The notes under the pieces: generated by a model
Told to the model about the DNA's origin: nothing
The model's database searches: none
What the model saw: only the letters and a program-made list of their open reading frames with translations
Assembly (NCBI GenBank): GCA_963850995.1
Contig: CAWKNQ010000004.1
Coordinates: forward strand, 186,001-250,000
From: Gaiellasilicea sp963850995
GTDB lineage: Bacteria; Actinomycetota; Thermoleophilia; Gaiellales; Gaiellaceae
Reading direction: 5' to 3'
DNA length: 64,000 bases
Position numbers and translations under genes: made by a program
Shown: positions 42,469 to 51,120 of the stretch, in pieces
Layout of the letters: every line of letters begins with the position of its first letter
Position numbering within the stretch: the first letter of the stretch is position 1

Positions 42469-44310
42469 ATGGCCTCCCGCAACGAGCTCCGCAACGTCGC
42501 CATCGTCGCGCACGTCGACCACGGCAAGACCACGCTCGTCGACGCGATGCTCTGGCAGTCCGGTGCCTTCCGCGCGAACCAGGAGGTCGCCGAGCGCGTG
42601 CTCGACTCGATGGACCTCGAGCGCGAGAAGGGGATCACGATCCTGGCCAAGAACACGGCCTTCCGCTACGGCGACGTGAAGGTGAACATCGTCGACACGC
42701 CGGGCCACGCCGACTTCGGCGGCGAGGTGGAGCGCGGACTGACGATGGTCGACGGCGTCCTCCTGCTCGTCGACGCGAGCGAAGGGCCGCTGCCGCAGAC
42801 GCGCTTCGTGCTCCGCAAGGCGCTCGAGGCACGACTGCCGGTGATCCTCGTCGTCAACAAGGTCGACCGCCCCGATGCGCGCATCGAGGAGGTCGTGAAC
42901 GAGGTCTACGAGCTCTTTCTCGACCTCGACGCCGACGAGAGCCAGATCGAGTTTCCGATCGTCTACGCGAACGCGAGAGCCGGCCAAGCGGGACTCGAGC
43001 CGGACGAGCTCGCCGGCGACCTGCGCCCGCTCTTCGAGCTCCTCGTCGAGCACATTCCGGCGCCCGAGCACGATCCCGAGCATCCACTGCAGGCGCTCGT
43101 GACGAACCTCGACGCGTCCCCGTACGTCGGCCGCCTTGCGCTCGCGCGCGTGCAGCACGGCTCGATCCGGAAGGGGCAGCAGATCGCCTGGTGCCGAGCC
43201 GACGGGACGATCGAGCGCGCCAAGGTGACCGAGCTCTACGTGACGGAGGCGCTCGACCGCGTCGAGGCGGACGAGGCCGGGCCGGGTGAGATCGTCGCCG
43301 TCGCCGGGCTGCCTGAGGTGACGATCGGCGAGACCCTGGCCGATCCCGCGGACGCGCGTCCCCTCCCGGTCACGCGGGTGGACGAGCCGAGCCTGTCGAT
43401 GACGATCGGGATCAACACGTCGCCGCTCTCGGGCCGCGAGGGCGACAAGCTGACCGCGAGCATGCTCAAGGGCCGGCTCGACCAGGAGCTCGTCGGGAAC
43501 GTGTCGCTCCGCGTCCTCCCCACCGAGCGCCCCGACACCTGGGAGGTGCAGGGCCGCGGCGAGCTCCAGCTGGCGGTGCTCGTCGAGCTGATGCGGCGGG
43601 AGGGCTTCGAGCTGACCGTGGGCAAGCCGCAGGTCGTGACCCAGCTCGTCGACGGGAAGCTGCACGAGCCGGTCGAGCGGCTCGCGATCGACGCGCCCGA
43701 GGACTACGTCGGCGTGCTCACCCAGCTGCTCGCGCTCAGGAAGGGCCGGCTGGAGCAGATGGTCAACCACGGCACCGGCTGGGTCCGGCTGGAGTACCTC
43801 GTCCCCGCCCGCGCGCTGATCGGCTTCCGCACCGAGTTCCTCACCGAGACCCGCGGCACCGGCATCCTCCATCATGTCTTCGACCGCTACGAGCCCTGGC
43901 ACGGCGAGCTGCGCACGCGCCCGACCGGCTCGCTCGTGGCCGACCGGCGCGGGCCGACGACGTCGTTCGCTCTGTTAAACCTGCAGGAGCGCGGCTCGCT
44001 CTTCGTGGCCCCCGGCACCGAGGTCTACGAGGGGATGATCGTCGGCGAGAACGCGCGCGCCGAGGACCTCGACGTGAACGCGACGAAGGAGAAGAAGCTG
44101 ACGAACATCCGCTCCTCGACCGCCGAGGAGCTCGTCCGCCTGATCCCGCCGCGCCTCCTCTCCCTCGAGCAGGCGCTCGAGTTCATCCGCGAGGACGAGT
44201 CGATCGAGGTGACGCCGGCGAACGTTCGCCTGCGCAAGCTCGTGCTCGAGGCGTCGAAGCGCCAGAGCGCCTCCTCGAAGAAGGCCCGCGCGCTCGCTGC
44301 TGCGGGCTAG
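42469..44310 (+). CDS. typA: GTP-binding translation factor TypA/BipA
   Basis: 613 aa, normal length, from ATG 42469. G1 VAHVDHGKTTLVDAML, switch I EREKGITILAKN, G3 VDTPGHADFGG, G4 NKVDRPDAR, then the EF-G-like domains III and V and the TypA-specific C-terminus (VNHGTGWVRLEYLVPARALIGFR, LTNIRSSTAEELVRL). A ribosome-associated GTPase needed in 50S assembly and stress adaptation. Its stop overlaps the convergent gene by 4 bases (CTAG). A palindromic element stands just upstream of the start. Confidence 0.95.
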   Translation: MASRNELRNVAIVAHVDHGKTTLVDAMLWQSGAFRANQEVAERVLDSMDLEREKGITILAKNTAFRYGDVKVNIVDTPGHADFGGEVERGLTMVDGVLLLVDASEGPLPQTRFVLRKALEARLPVILVVNKVDRPDARIEEVVNEVYELFLDLDADESQIEFPIVYANARAGQAGLEPDELAGDLRPLFELLVEHIPAPEHDPEHPLQALVTNLDASPYVGRLALARVQHGSIRKGQQIAWCRADGTIERAKVTELYVTEALDRVEADEAGPGEIVAVAGLPEVTIGETLADPADARPLPVTRVDEPSLSMTIGINTSPLSGREGDKLTASMLKGRLDQELVGNVSLRVLPTERPDTWEVQGRGELQLAVLVELMRREGFELTVGKPQVVTQLVDGKLHEPVERLAIDAPEDYVGVLTQLLALRKGRLEQMVNHGTGWVRLEYLVPARALIGFRTEFLTETRGTGILHHVFDRYEPWHGELRTRPTGSLVADRRGPTTSFALLNLQERGSLFVAPGTEVYEGMIVGENARAEDLDVNATKEKKLTNIRSSTAEELVRLIPPRLLSLEQALEFIREDESIEVTPANVRLRKLVLEASKRQSASSKKARALAAAG

Positions 44311-44933
44311 GCCGTCCGGCGGCGCCTCCACCAGAGCACGGCACCCGCGAGCGCGCCGACGACGAGCGGCACGGCGAGCAGCGGGTTGAACGTGTCGCCG
44401 GGCGGCGGCGCGTAGTCGAGGCTGCCGGCGATCGCGACCGGCTCGCCGCCGACCCGGAGCGGGACCTCCCAGTCGAAGACGTGGTGTGCCTGATCCTCGT
44501 CCCGCCGCACGTTCGGCGGCAGGATCGGGCTCATCCAGTGGATGCGGTGGTCGTGCCACTCGTACACCTCGTGGCTCGCAACCTGCCGCCAGCTCGGCTC
44601 GGCCTTTGCGGTCGCCTCGGCGGGCACCTGGACGTCGCCGTAGCGGTCGTCGTTCAGGTACGTGGCCGGCGAGCGCTCGTTGCGAAAGACCCTGCCTTCG
44701 GCGAAGCGGAGGTACGGCTCCCCGTCGTAGCCGAGAACGACGACCTCCTCGCCGCTCTCGTTGCGGAGCTCGAGCCGGTCGTCGCCGTCGAGCACGCGCA
44801 GCTCCAGCCCGGGAGTCGCCGGAGCGGCAGTGATCGAGGAGGTGAAGCCCAGCGCCCCGCCGTCGCCGTGAGCGGCGGCGGCGGGGCTGAGCAGGACGGC
44901 GACCGTCCCGACCGCGAGCAGGGCTCGGATCAC
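44307..44933 (-). CDS. Exported membrane-anchored protein of the copper cluster
   Basis: 208 aa from ATG 44933. Signal peptide MIRALLAVGTVAVLLSPAAA followed by HGDGG. The body is beta-rich (LRVLDGDDRLELRNESGEEVVVLGYDGEPYLRF) and has a His-rich part (SHEVYEWHDHRIHWMSP). A C-terminal helix (about 183-203) ending in RRRR anchors it. No family name is certain. Last gene of the YcnI/CopCD operon; the His/Met-rich patch suggests copper handling outside the membrane (inference). Confidence 0.68.
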   Translation of the reverse strand: MIRALLAVGTVAVLLSPAAAAHGDGGALGFTSSITAAPATPGLELRVLDGDDRLELRNESGEEVVVLGYDGEPYLRFAEGRVFRNERSPATYLNDDRYGDVQVPAEATAKAEPSWRQVASHEVYEWHDHRIHWMSPILPPNVRRDEDQAHHVFDWEVPLRVGGEPVAIAGSLDYAPPPGDTFNPLLAVPLVVGALAGAVLWWRRRRTA

Positions 44934-45598
44934 GTCGTCCGCCGGGCGAGGCCCAGGCCGAGCGCGGCGAGGCCGGCGACGAGGCCGCCCGCGCCGAGCG
45001 CGAGCGCGACGTAGGCGACCCAGTCGCTGCCGTCCTCGTCCTCCTCGCCCTCGCCGGCCGCCTCGGTCGTCGCGACCGGCGCAGCCGCCGGCTCGGCGGT
45101 CGCCGCCTCGAGCATGACGCGCGGCGCGGGCTCATCCGCGTCCGCGGCTCCGATCCAGCGGACGACCTCGCCGCCCGAGTAGGTCTGGACGGCCGGGAAC
45201 ACGAGCTCCGTGCCGGGCGCGTCCGGCACCTTCGCGCTGAGACCGAACTCGTCGAACTCGCCGGGCGCGATCGTGCCGCCCTCCCAGGTCACGCTCGAGA
45301 TCCGCTCGCTGACCATGTCTCCGAAGACCTCGACCGGCGGGTCGAGCTTCTCCGTGGTCACCGTCCGCGTCCACCCGGGCTTGGGCTGGAAGCTGACGAA
45401 GAACAGGCCCTCGGGCAGCTGCAGCGTCACTTTCGTCGTGTCCGCGTCCTCGCGCTCGGTTGGGACACGTATGGCGAAGCGGGAGAAGCTGTCGCTGGGA
45501 ACCGCGTTGGGATTGACGGTGACGTGCGCCGCAGCGGCGGGTACAAGCGCGAGCGCAGCCGCCGCGGCGAGCAGGGGAAGCAGAAGACGAGGATTCAT
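44930..45598 (-). CDS. ycnI: YcnI-family copper-binding protein
   Basis: 222 aa from ATG 45598. After the signal peptide (1-26) the mature protein begins AHVTVNPNAVPSDSFSRF; the N-terminal His forms the Cu(II) site of the YcnI/DUF1775 family. The beta-sandwich continues to about 160 (FEQP-like FQPKPGWTRTV, SSVTWEGGTIAPGEFDEFG), then an acidic linker and a C-terminal membrane helix. It may deliver copper to partners outside the membrane. Its start overlaps the CopC-CopD stop (TGATG). Confidence 0.85.
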   Translation of the reverse strand: MNPRLLLPLLAAAAALALVPAAAAHVTVNPNAVPSDSFSRFAIRVPTEREDADTTKVTLQLPEGLFFVSFQPKPGWTRTVTTEKLDPPVEVFGDMVSERISSVTWEGGTIAPGEFDEFGLSAKVPDAPGTELVFPAVQTYSGGEVVRWIGAADADEPAPRVMLEAATAEPAAAPVATTEAAGEGEEDEDGSDWVAYVALALGAGGLVAGLAALGLGLARRTT

Positions 45599-47246
45599 CA
45601 GTTGTCCTTTCGGATCGGAATGGAAAGAGTCGCGTCGAGCGCCTCGAACTCGCCGCGCCGGCCTTCGACGCGAACCTGCCAATCGCCGGCGAGTGCGAGT
45701 TGTGCGCGCGGCACGGTGTAGTGACCGGGCGCGAGCCGGCGAGCCGTGTAGCGAAGCGGCCCGACCTGACGGCTCGCGAGCGAGGCCGAGAGCCGGAGCT
45801 CGTCGACGTTCGCCGGCTGCCCGGACGGCTCGGTCAGATAGAGGTGGATCGCATTCGCGCCGGCGACTGCGGGGTCGACGACGAGGTTCAGCTCGAGCTC
45901 GCCGAAGGGAACGACCTCGGCGTACGGGCCTTGCGGGGCGACGCTGGCCCGAGCCGGCGGCTCGGTCACGAGCACCGCGGTCACCCCGACGACCGCCAGC
46001 ACGAGCGCGAGCTCGGCCATCGCCATCCTGAGGAACCGTCCTCGCTCCAACGCCGAGGCGGTGTGCGCCTTCAGCCGCGGCACGGCACGGCGGTTGTTAT
46101 AGGCGCCGAGCGCGAGCAGCGGCAGGACGAGCGCGACCTTCGCCAGCAGGAGCAACCCGTACGTCGTGTCCCAGAGGCCACGCCACGCGCCGAGCTGCTC
46201 GTAGCCGTTGACGACTCCCGCCACGAGGAGCGCGGAGACCGACCAGACCGCGACACGCGAGAAGCGCGGCACCGCAACCGCCGCGAGCGACCAACGCCGT
46301 GCGCCTGCAGTCGCGAGCGCAATGACGAGGAAGGCGAGCCCACCGGTCCAGACGGCGCCGGCGGCGACGTGGACGACGTCGGAGACGAGCGAGAGCCCGC
46401 CGCTGACCCGGGCATGGCCCGAGAGCGACGGCGTGGTCACGAGCAGCGCTGCCGGAACGAGCAGCGCCGGCGCGGGCACGCGGCTGAGCGCAAGCGCGGC
46501 GACGAGGAGACCCCAGCAGTCCCTGTGCGAGCCAGACCCGCCCAAACCGCGTCTCGAGGACCGCCCGAACGCTCTCCCAGCTCGCCGCCTCGCCGAGGCC
46601 GAACCCGCCCGCGGCCGCACCCTGGAGGACGATCCCGAGCAGCGCAGACCACACCGAGCGCGACGCCCGCGACCGCGAGCACCCGCCGGAGCAGCGGCTG
46701 CGGTCCCTGCAGGATCGTCGCGAGCGCGACCGCTCCCCCGACGACGAGAAAGAGCGCGACGAAGTCGAGGAAGCGCACGAACGTGAAGAGCACGCTCACG
46801 TTCCGCGGCGTCCCGTCTCCGAGCACCTGGGCGGCGATCCCGGACGGGTTCGCCCCCGGCGCCTGGACGTGGAAGACGAACGCGCCCGAGACGGGGTGCG
46901 CGTCGGCCGACGTCGCGCGCCACGTCACCGTGTACGTGCCGCGGGCCAGACGACCGTCCAGCGGCGCGGCGATCGTCCGCTCGTCCGGCCGCTCGACGTC
47001 GCCGCGATCGACGCGTCGCGCCTGCGAGTCGTAGACGCGCACGCTGCCGAACGAGCTCTCGACCGGCTCGTCGAAGCGCAGGACGACCTGCCGCGGCGCC
47101 TGCTCGAGGACCGCGTCGTTCGCCGGTTCGGTTGTCGTCAACGTCGCGTGAGCGCCGGCCGCGGGTGCCACCGCGAACGCCGCAGCGAGTGCGGCGACCG
47201 CGAGGAGCCCGCGACGGACGCATGCGCGCCCTGCGGGTCGGTCCAT
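45598..47246 (-). CDS. CopC-CopD fusion, copper transport, two frame breaks
   Basis: From ATG 47246. CopC part (about 1-130): signal peptide, then AHATLTTTEPANDAVLEQAPRQVVLRF with N-terminal His and TSADAHPVSGAFVF, the copper sites of CopC. The CopD part has about eight helices (FVRFLDFVALFLVVGGAVAL; HVAAGAVWTGGLAFLV; YNNRRAVPRLK) and ends with a YtkA-like beta domain (about 430-540). The frame changes near 46645-46655 (V-V-C to V-W-S-A-L-L-G) and near 46508-46525; the middle piece is still good membrane sequence. Fused CopCD proteins import or handle copper in Gram-positive bacteria. Confidence 0.8.
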
Positions 47247-47275
47247 GGCTCCTTCTCTTCGCTCGCGTTACGAGG

Positions 47276-47832
47276 TCAGCGAGCGAGCGGCGGCCCGCGC
47301 TCGCCGTAACCACGTCCGGCCACGCAGCTCGCAGGGAGGAGCAGCGCGGAGACGGGAGCGAGCAGGGGAAGCCCGCCGACCGGGTCGGCGGGCGCCGAGC
47401 CGATCGCGAGCGCGACGACGTCGGCCAGCGACGCAAGCGCGCGGGCGACGAGGAACGCGAGGAGGGCGAACGGAACCTGCGCGTAGAGGCCGAGCAGCAC
47501 CGCGGGCTGGAACGCCGTCGCCCAGCCCACGTGCCTTCCTGGACCAGCCGCTCGAGGTACTCCTGCGCGAGGAATGCGACCGGCGGAAGCGCAGCGAAGA
47601 TCCAGGCCGGGGCGGGTCCGGCAGCAAGGCCGCGCTCGATCCGGACGATCCGCGCGACGAACCCGGCCAGGACGACCGCCGTGCAGATCGCGAGGAAGAG
47701 CGGCGCGTAGCCGAGGTAGCCGTGCGGCGCGGACGCTCCCGGTCCGGCCAGCTCGTAGCCCACCGCATGCCCGGCGAGCACGCCGATCGGCAGGAGCGGC
47801 AGGGTCAGCGCCCAGGTCAGGCTTCCGCGCAC
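47276..47832 (-). CDS. Uncharacterised integral membrane protein, one frame break
   Basis: About 185 aa from GTG 47832. Helices: LTWALTLPLLPIGVLAGHAVGY, APLFLAICTAVVLAGFVARIV, AWIFAALPPVAFLAQEYLERL, VLLGLYAQVPFALLAFLVARAL, and GGLPLLAPVSALLLPAS. Near 47529-47535 the frame shifts (QEGTW to HVGWATAF); restoring one C joins the halves. The motif AQEYLER-x-x-x-x-x-HVGW resembles membrane copper/cytochrome-oxidase assembly helices but I cannot name a family. First gene of the copper operon. Confidence 0.65.
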
Positions 47833-47858
47833 GCGACGATGGTACCGCCGCCCAGCTT

Positions 47859-49427
47859 CTAGTGCCTAGCGGCGTTCGCGACCGCCGCGCACAGCCGCGC
47901 GTGCACGTCGAGCTCGCGCTCGACCGGGCCGATCACCAGCTCCTCGGCCACCGTCTCGACCTGCTCCCGCAGCGACCGGCCCGCCCTTCGGGCCCGCCGG
48001 TTTGCGCCGACGCCGTTGACGAGCCGGGCGAGGAAGGAAAGTACGAGCCCGGCGGCCGCGCCGCCGAGGAGGAGCCAGGTCGGGATCGGGATTCCCTCTA
48101 CCTCGGGCAGCGGGACGACGTCCTCGATCCGCAGCCAGCCGAGCAGGGCGAGCCCGAGCAGCCAGACGGCGCCCACCGCGACCGCGAGAGCAAGCAGGCG
48201 TTGGAGCCAGTTCGCCAGACCCCACCACTTCGGGACCGAGACGCTCAGATCGGCGGACGAGACGGCACGGTCGAGACGATCGGCAACGCGGTCGTCCGCG
48301 GCGGTCGCGGCCTCGCGTGCGAGCCGCGGCCACGGGCGCGGCAACCCGTCCGACGCGCCGTCGGCGAGCCGTCGTGCCGCGCTCGCCACCTGCGCGCGCT
48401 GCACGTCGGTCGGCGGCGGCATCGACGTCCGCACGTGCGGTTGTGGCGACTCCGGAAGCCGCAGCCGCTTCAGCGGGTCGGGCCGGAAGCGGCGGATCCA
48501 GCGCACGAACGGCCAGCCGGTCGCGAGCGTCCCGCGGCGCCGGTGCGCGTCGCCGACCGCGCGCACGACCGTGGGGACGCCCGCCGCCTCCTCGAGCGCC
48601 GCAAGCAGTTGCTCGCGGTCACTGCCTCGAACGCCGCGCGAGCGCCCGGCGCAACCTGCTGCGAGCGGCTCGAGCGCGCGCTCGAGATCGGCGGCGAGCC
48701 GGGCGACGGCAGCGTCGCGGGCGGCGACCCGCTCCGCGAGCAACCGGCGCAGCTCCGGGACACCGTCCCCGGTGCGCGCCGAGACGACCGCGAGGGGAAG
48801 CTTCGGCACGCCGTCCTCGGCGAGGAGGCGCTCCATGTCCTTGCGCCATGCGGCCACGTCGGCCGGGCCGAGCAGGTCGGCCTGGTTGAGGACGACCGCC
48901 ATGGCCGCCGCGTGCGTCGCCAGTGGGCGCAGGTAGCGGTCGTGGAGCGAGGCGTCCGCGTACTTCTGCGGCTCGACGATCCAGAGAACGAGGTCGGCGA
49001 GCGCGACGACCCGCTCGGCCTCGACGCGGTGCGCCGTCTCGACCGAGTCGAAGTCGGGCAGGTCGAGCAGGACGAGCCCGCCGAGGCCGTCGGCGTCCAC
49101 CTGGTGTCGCCGTCCGATCTCGAGCCAGTCGAGGAGCGCGTCCGCACCGCCGCCCCAGATCGCCGCCTGGCCGGCCGAGGTCGTCGGCCGCCGCCTGCCG
49201 ACCGCCGCAAGCTCGGTCCCCGTGAGCACGTTGAAGAGCGCCGACTTGCCGACGCCTGTCGGACCGGCGAGGGCGACGACGGTCGACTCGAGGCCGAGCC
49301 CGAGCCGCGCTCCCGCCTTCGCGACGACGGCACGCGCTTCCTCGACGTCGTCCTCTTCCAGCCGCCCCTCGGCGAGCTCGGCCGCCTCCCGGAGCGCCGC
49401 GAGGCGGTCGTCCAGCGTCGTGCTCAA
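47859..49427 (-). CDS. Dynamin/Era-like GTPase with two membrane helices
   Basis: 522 aa from TTG 49427 (TTGA overlap with the upstream GTPase gene). G1 GPTGVGKSALFN (about 55-66), G3 LLDLPDFDS, G4 NQADLLG. Two transmembrane helices follow at about 410-432 and 445-465 (IPIPTWLLLGGAAAGLVLSF), and the last 60 residues are helical. This is the layout of the small actinobacterial membrane GTPases (YfjP/dynamin-like) that pair with a partner. Probably works with the preceding product in membrane remodelling or division. Mechanism unproven. Confidence 0.8.
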   Translation of the reverse strand: MSTTLDDRLAALREAAELAEGRLEEDDVEEARAVVAKAGARLGLGLESTVVALAGPTGVGKSALFNVLTGTELAAVGRRRPTTSAGQAAIWGGGADALLDWLEIGRRHQVDADGLGGLVLLDLPDFDSVETAHRVEAERVVALADLVLWIVEPQKYADASLHDRYLRPLATHAAAMAVVLNQADLLGPADVAAWRKDMERLLAEDGVPKLPLAVVSARTGDGVPELRRLLAERVAARDAAVARLAADLERALEPLAAGCAGRSRGVRGSDREQLLAALEEAAGVPTVVRAVGDAHRRRGTLATGWPFVRWIRRFRPDPLKRLRLPESPQPHVRTSMPPPTDVQRAQVASAARRLADGASDGLPRPWPRLAREAATAADDRVADRLDRAVSSADLSVSVPKWWGLANWLQRLLALAVAVGAVWLLGLALLGWLRIEDVVPLPEVEGIPIPTWLLLGGAAAGLVLSFLARLVNGVGANRRARRAGRSLREQVETVAEELVIGPVERELDVHARLCAAVANAARH

Positions 49428-51103
49428 GCCGCCCTACGGATCGCGTCCACGGCGGTGTGCAGGCGAGCGAAGCTGTCCGCCTCGGGCGCGGACGCGTCGA
49501 GCAGCTCGTCGAACCGCTTCGCCTCGGCGCGTAGGAGCCGGTCGATCCGCTCGATCAGGTCCTCGCGCGCCCGCGACGCGAGCGTGCGGACCGCCTGGTC
49601 GCCGAAAATCGCCTCGAGCACCTTCTGCCCGACGGCCGACGTGCCGCCCGCGACGATGATCTCCGCACCGGTCAGCCCGCCCGTCTGGGCGAACACGGCG
49701 AGCATCACGGTCAGCCCGGCGCCGTTCACTCCCAGCGAAGCGAGCCGCGCGGTGGCGCGCTTCGAGGCGCCCTCCTCGCGGACGAGGTCGAAGACGACGC
49801 CCTGCCAGGCCCTCACCTGCTCCTCCGCCGCGGCGTCGAGCCCGGTCGAGGCACGTTCGAGCTCGGACGAGCCCTCGAGGAGCGCGCGCCCGGGGACGCG
49901 CTCACGCCACGCGCGGGCGGTGCGCTCGGCAGCCCGCTCGGCCGCGGTCCGGACGACGGCCTCGACGCGGTGCTCGACGGTGACCTTCAGCTCGGCGTCG
50001 GCGGCCGGCGCGCCGGTGACGATGCTCTTGAGCCGGTCGCGCAGCCAACCCACACGGGTCTCGAGCGCGCGCATCACGTCCCCCGTACCGACCACCTCGT
50101 GCCATCGCGCCAGCACCTCGCCGCGCAGCAACGAGCCGCTGCGAAGCGCGGCCTCGACCTCGCGCAGCGCCTCTGCATACGCGGCGTCGGCCTCCGCCCG
50201 CAGCTCCGCGGCCGCCGACAGCTGGTCGACTGCGGCCCGCTCGACGAGCGCGGCACGGACTGGGAGGCTCGCGAGCGCGCCTCGCAGCGTCCGGCGCACG
50301 AGCGCCGCCCGCGCCTGGGCGTCTGCAGCGAGGCCGTCGAGCCACGCGCGGACGGGCCAGAGCGCGTCCGCCGGCAGCAGCTCGCCCTCGAGCGCGACCT
50401 CGGGGACGACGAGCACGTCGGTGTCCCCGAGCCGCTCGTCGGACAGCATCTGCCGCAGGTGGGCGGGCACCTCGCGATCGGCGTCCTCGGGCACCCGGTT
50501 GAGCACGACCGAGAGGGCCGTGCCCCGCTCGCGGGCCGAGCGCAGGAACTCCCACGGCACCGCGTCGGCGTAGCGGGCCGCGGTGGTGACGAAGAGCCAG
50601 CCGTCGGCGGCGGCCAGCAGCTGGTTCGCGAGCGCGCGGTTCTCGGCGAGCACCGAGTCGATGTCCGGCGAGTCGAGCAGCGCGAGCCCCTCCGAGAGCG
50701 CGGCGGTCGGTACGAGCTGGAGCGTCCCCGCGCCGCCGAGCCCACCCGTCACGCGCGGCAGCCCGGGCAGCACCCGGTCGCCCTCGAACCAGCGCACGTC
50801 GTCCGGATGGCAGGCCAGCACGGGAGCCCGCGTAGTCGGCCGCAGTACGCCGGCCGGGCTGACGACCGAGCCGACGAGGCTGTTCACGAGCGTGGACTTG
50901 CCCGCACCGGTCGACCCGCCGACGACGATCAGCGCGGGTGCGTCCATCTGCCGCAGGCGCGGCAGCAGGTAGTCGTCCACCTGCGCGATCAGGTCGTCGC
51001 GCCCATTCCGCGCCTCCTCGGCTCCGGGGACGTCGAGCTCGAGCCGGACCGCGCGGAGGTCGTCGCGAAGCCGCGAAAGCGGCTCGGTCAGGTCGGAGGC
51101 CAT
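49424..51103 (-). CDS. Bacterial dynamin-like GTPase
   Basis: 559 aa from ATG 51103. G1 VVGGSTGAGKSTLVN (about 61-75), G3 LLDSPDIDS, G4 LNRVPED; a long helical stalk (about 270-440, many AEAA/REV repeats) and a hydrophobic patch LGVNGAGLTVMLAVFAQTGGLTGAEII (about 455-482), likely the membrane paddle, then a helical end. Adjacent and overlapping with a second GTPase, as in the DynA/DynB pair of Streptomyces. Acts at the cytoplasmic membrane. The phylogenetic match to DynAB needs comparison. Confidence 0.8.
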   Translation of the reverse strand: MASDLTEPLSRLRDDLRAVRLELDVPGAEEARNGRDDLIAQVDDYLLPRLRQMDAPALIVVGGSTGAGKSTLVNSLVGSVVSPAGVLRPTTRAPVLACHPDDVRWFEGDRVLPGLPRVTGGLGGAGTLQLVPTAALSEGLALLDSPDIDSVLAENRALANQLLAAADGWLFVTTAARYADAVPWEFLRSARERGTALSVVLNRVPEDADREVPAHLRQMLSDERLGDTDVLVVPEVALEGELLPADALWPVRAWLDGLAADAQARAALVRRTLRGALASLPVRAALVERAAVDQLSAAAELRAEADAAYAEALREVEAALRSGSLLRGEVLARWHEVVGTGDVMRALETRVGWLRDRLKSIVTGAPAADAELKVTVEHRVEAVVRTAAERAAERTARAWRERVPGRALLEGSSELERASTGLDAAAEEQVRAWQGVVFDLVREEGASKRATARLASLGVNGAGLTVMLAVFAQTGGLTGAEIIVAGGTSAVGQKVLEAIFGDQAVRTLASRAREDLIERIDRLLRAEAKRFDELLDASAPEADSFARLHTAVDAIRRAA

Positions 51104-51120
51104 CGGCAGGTCCTACCCGC

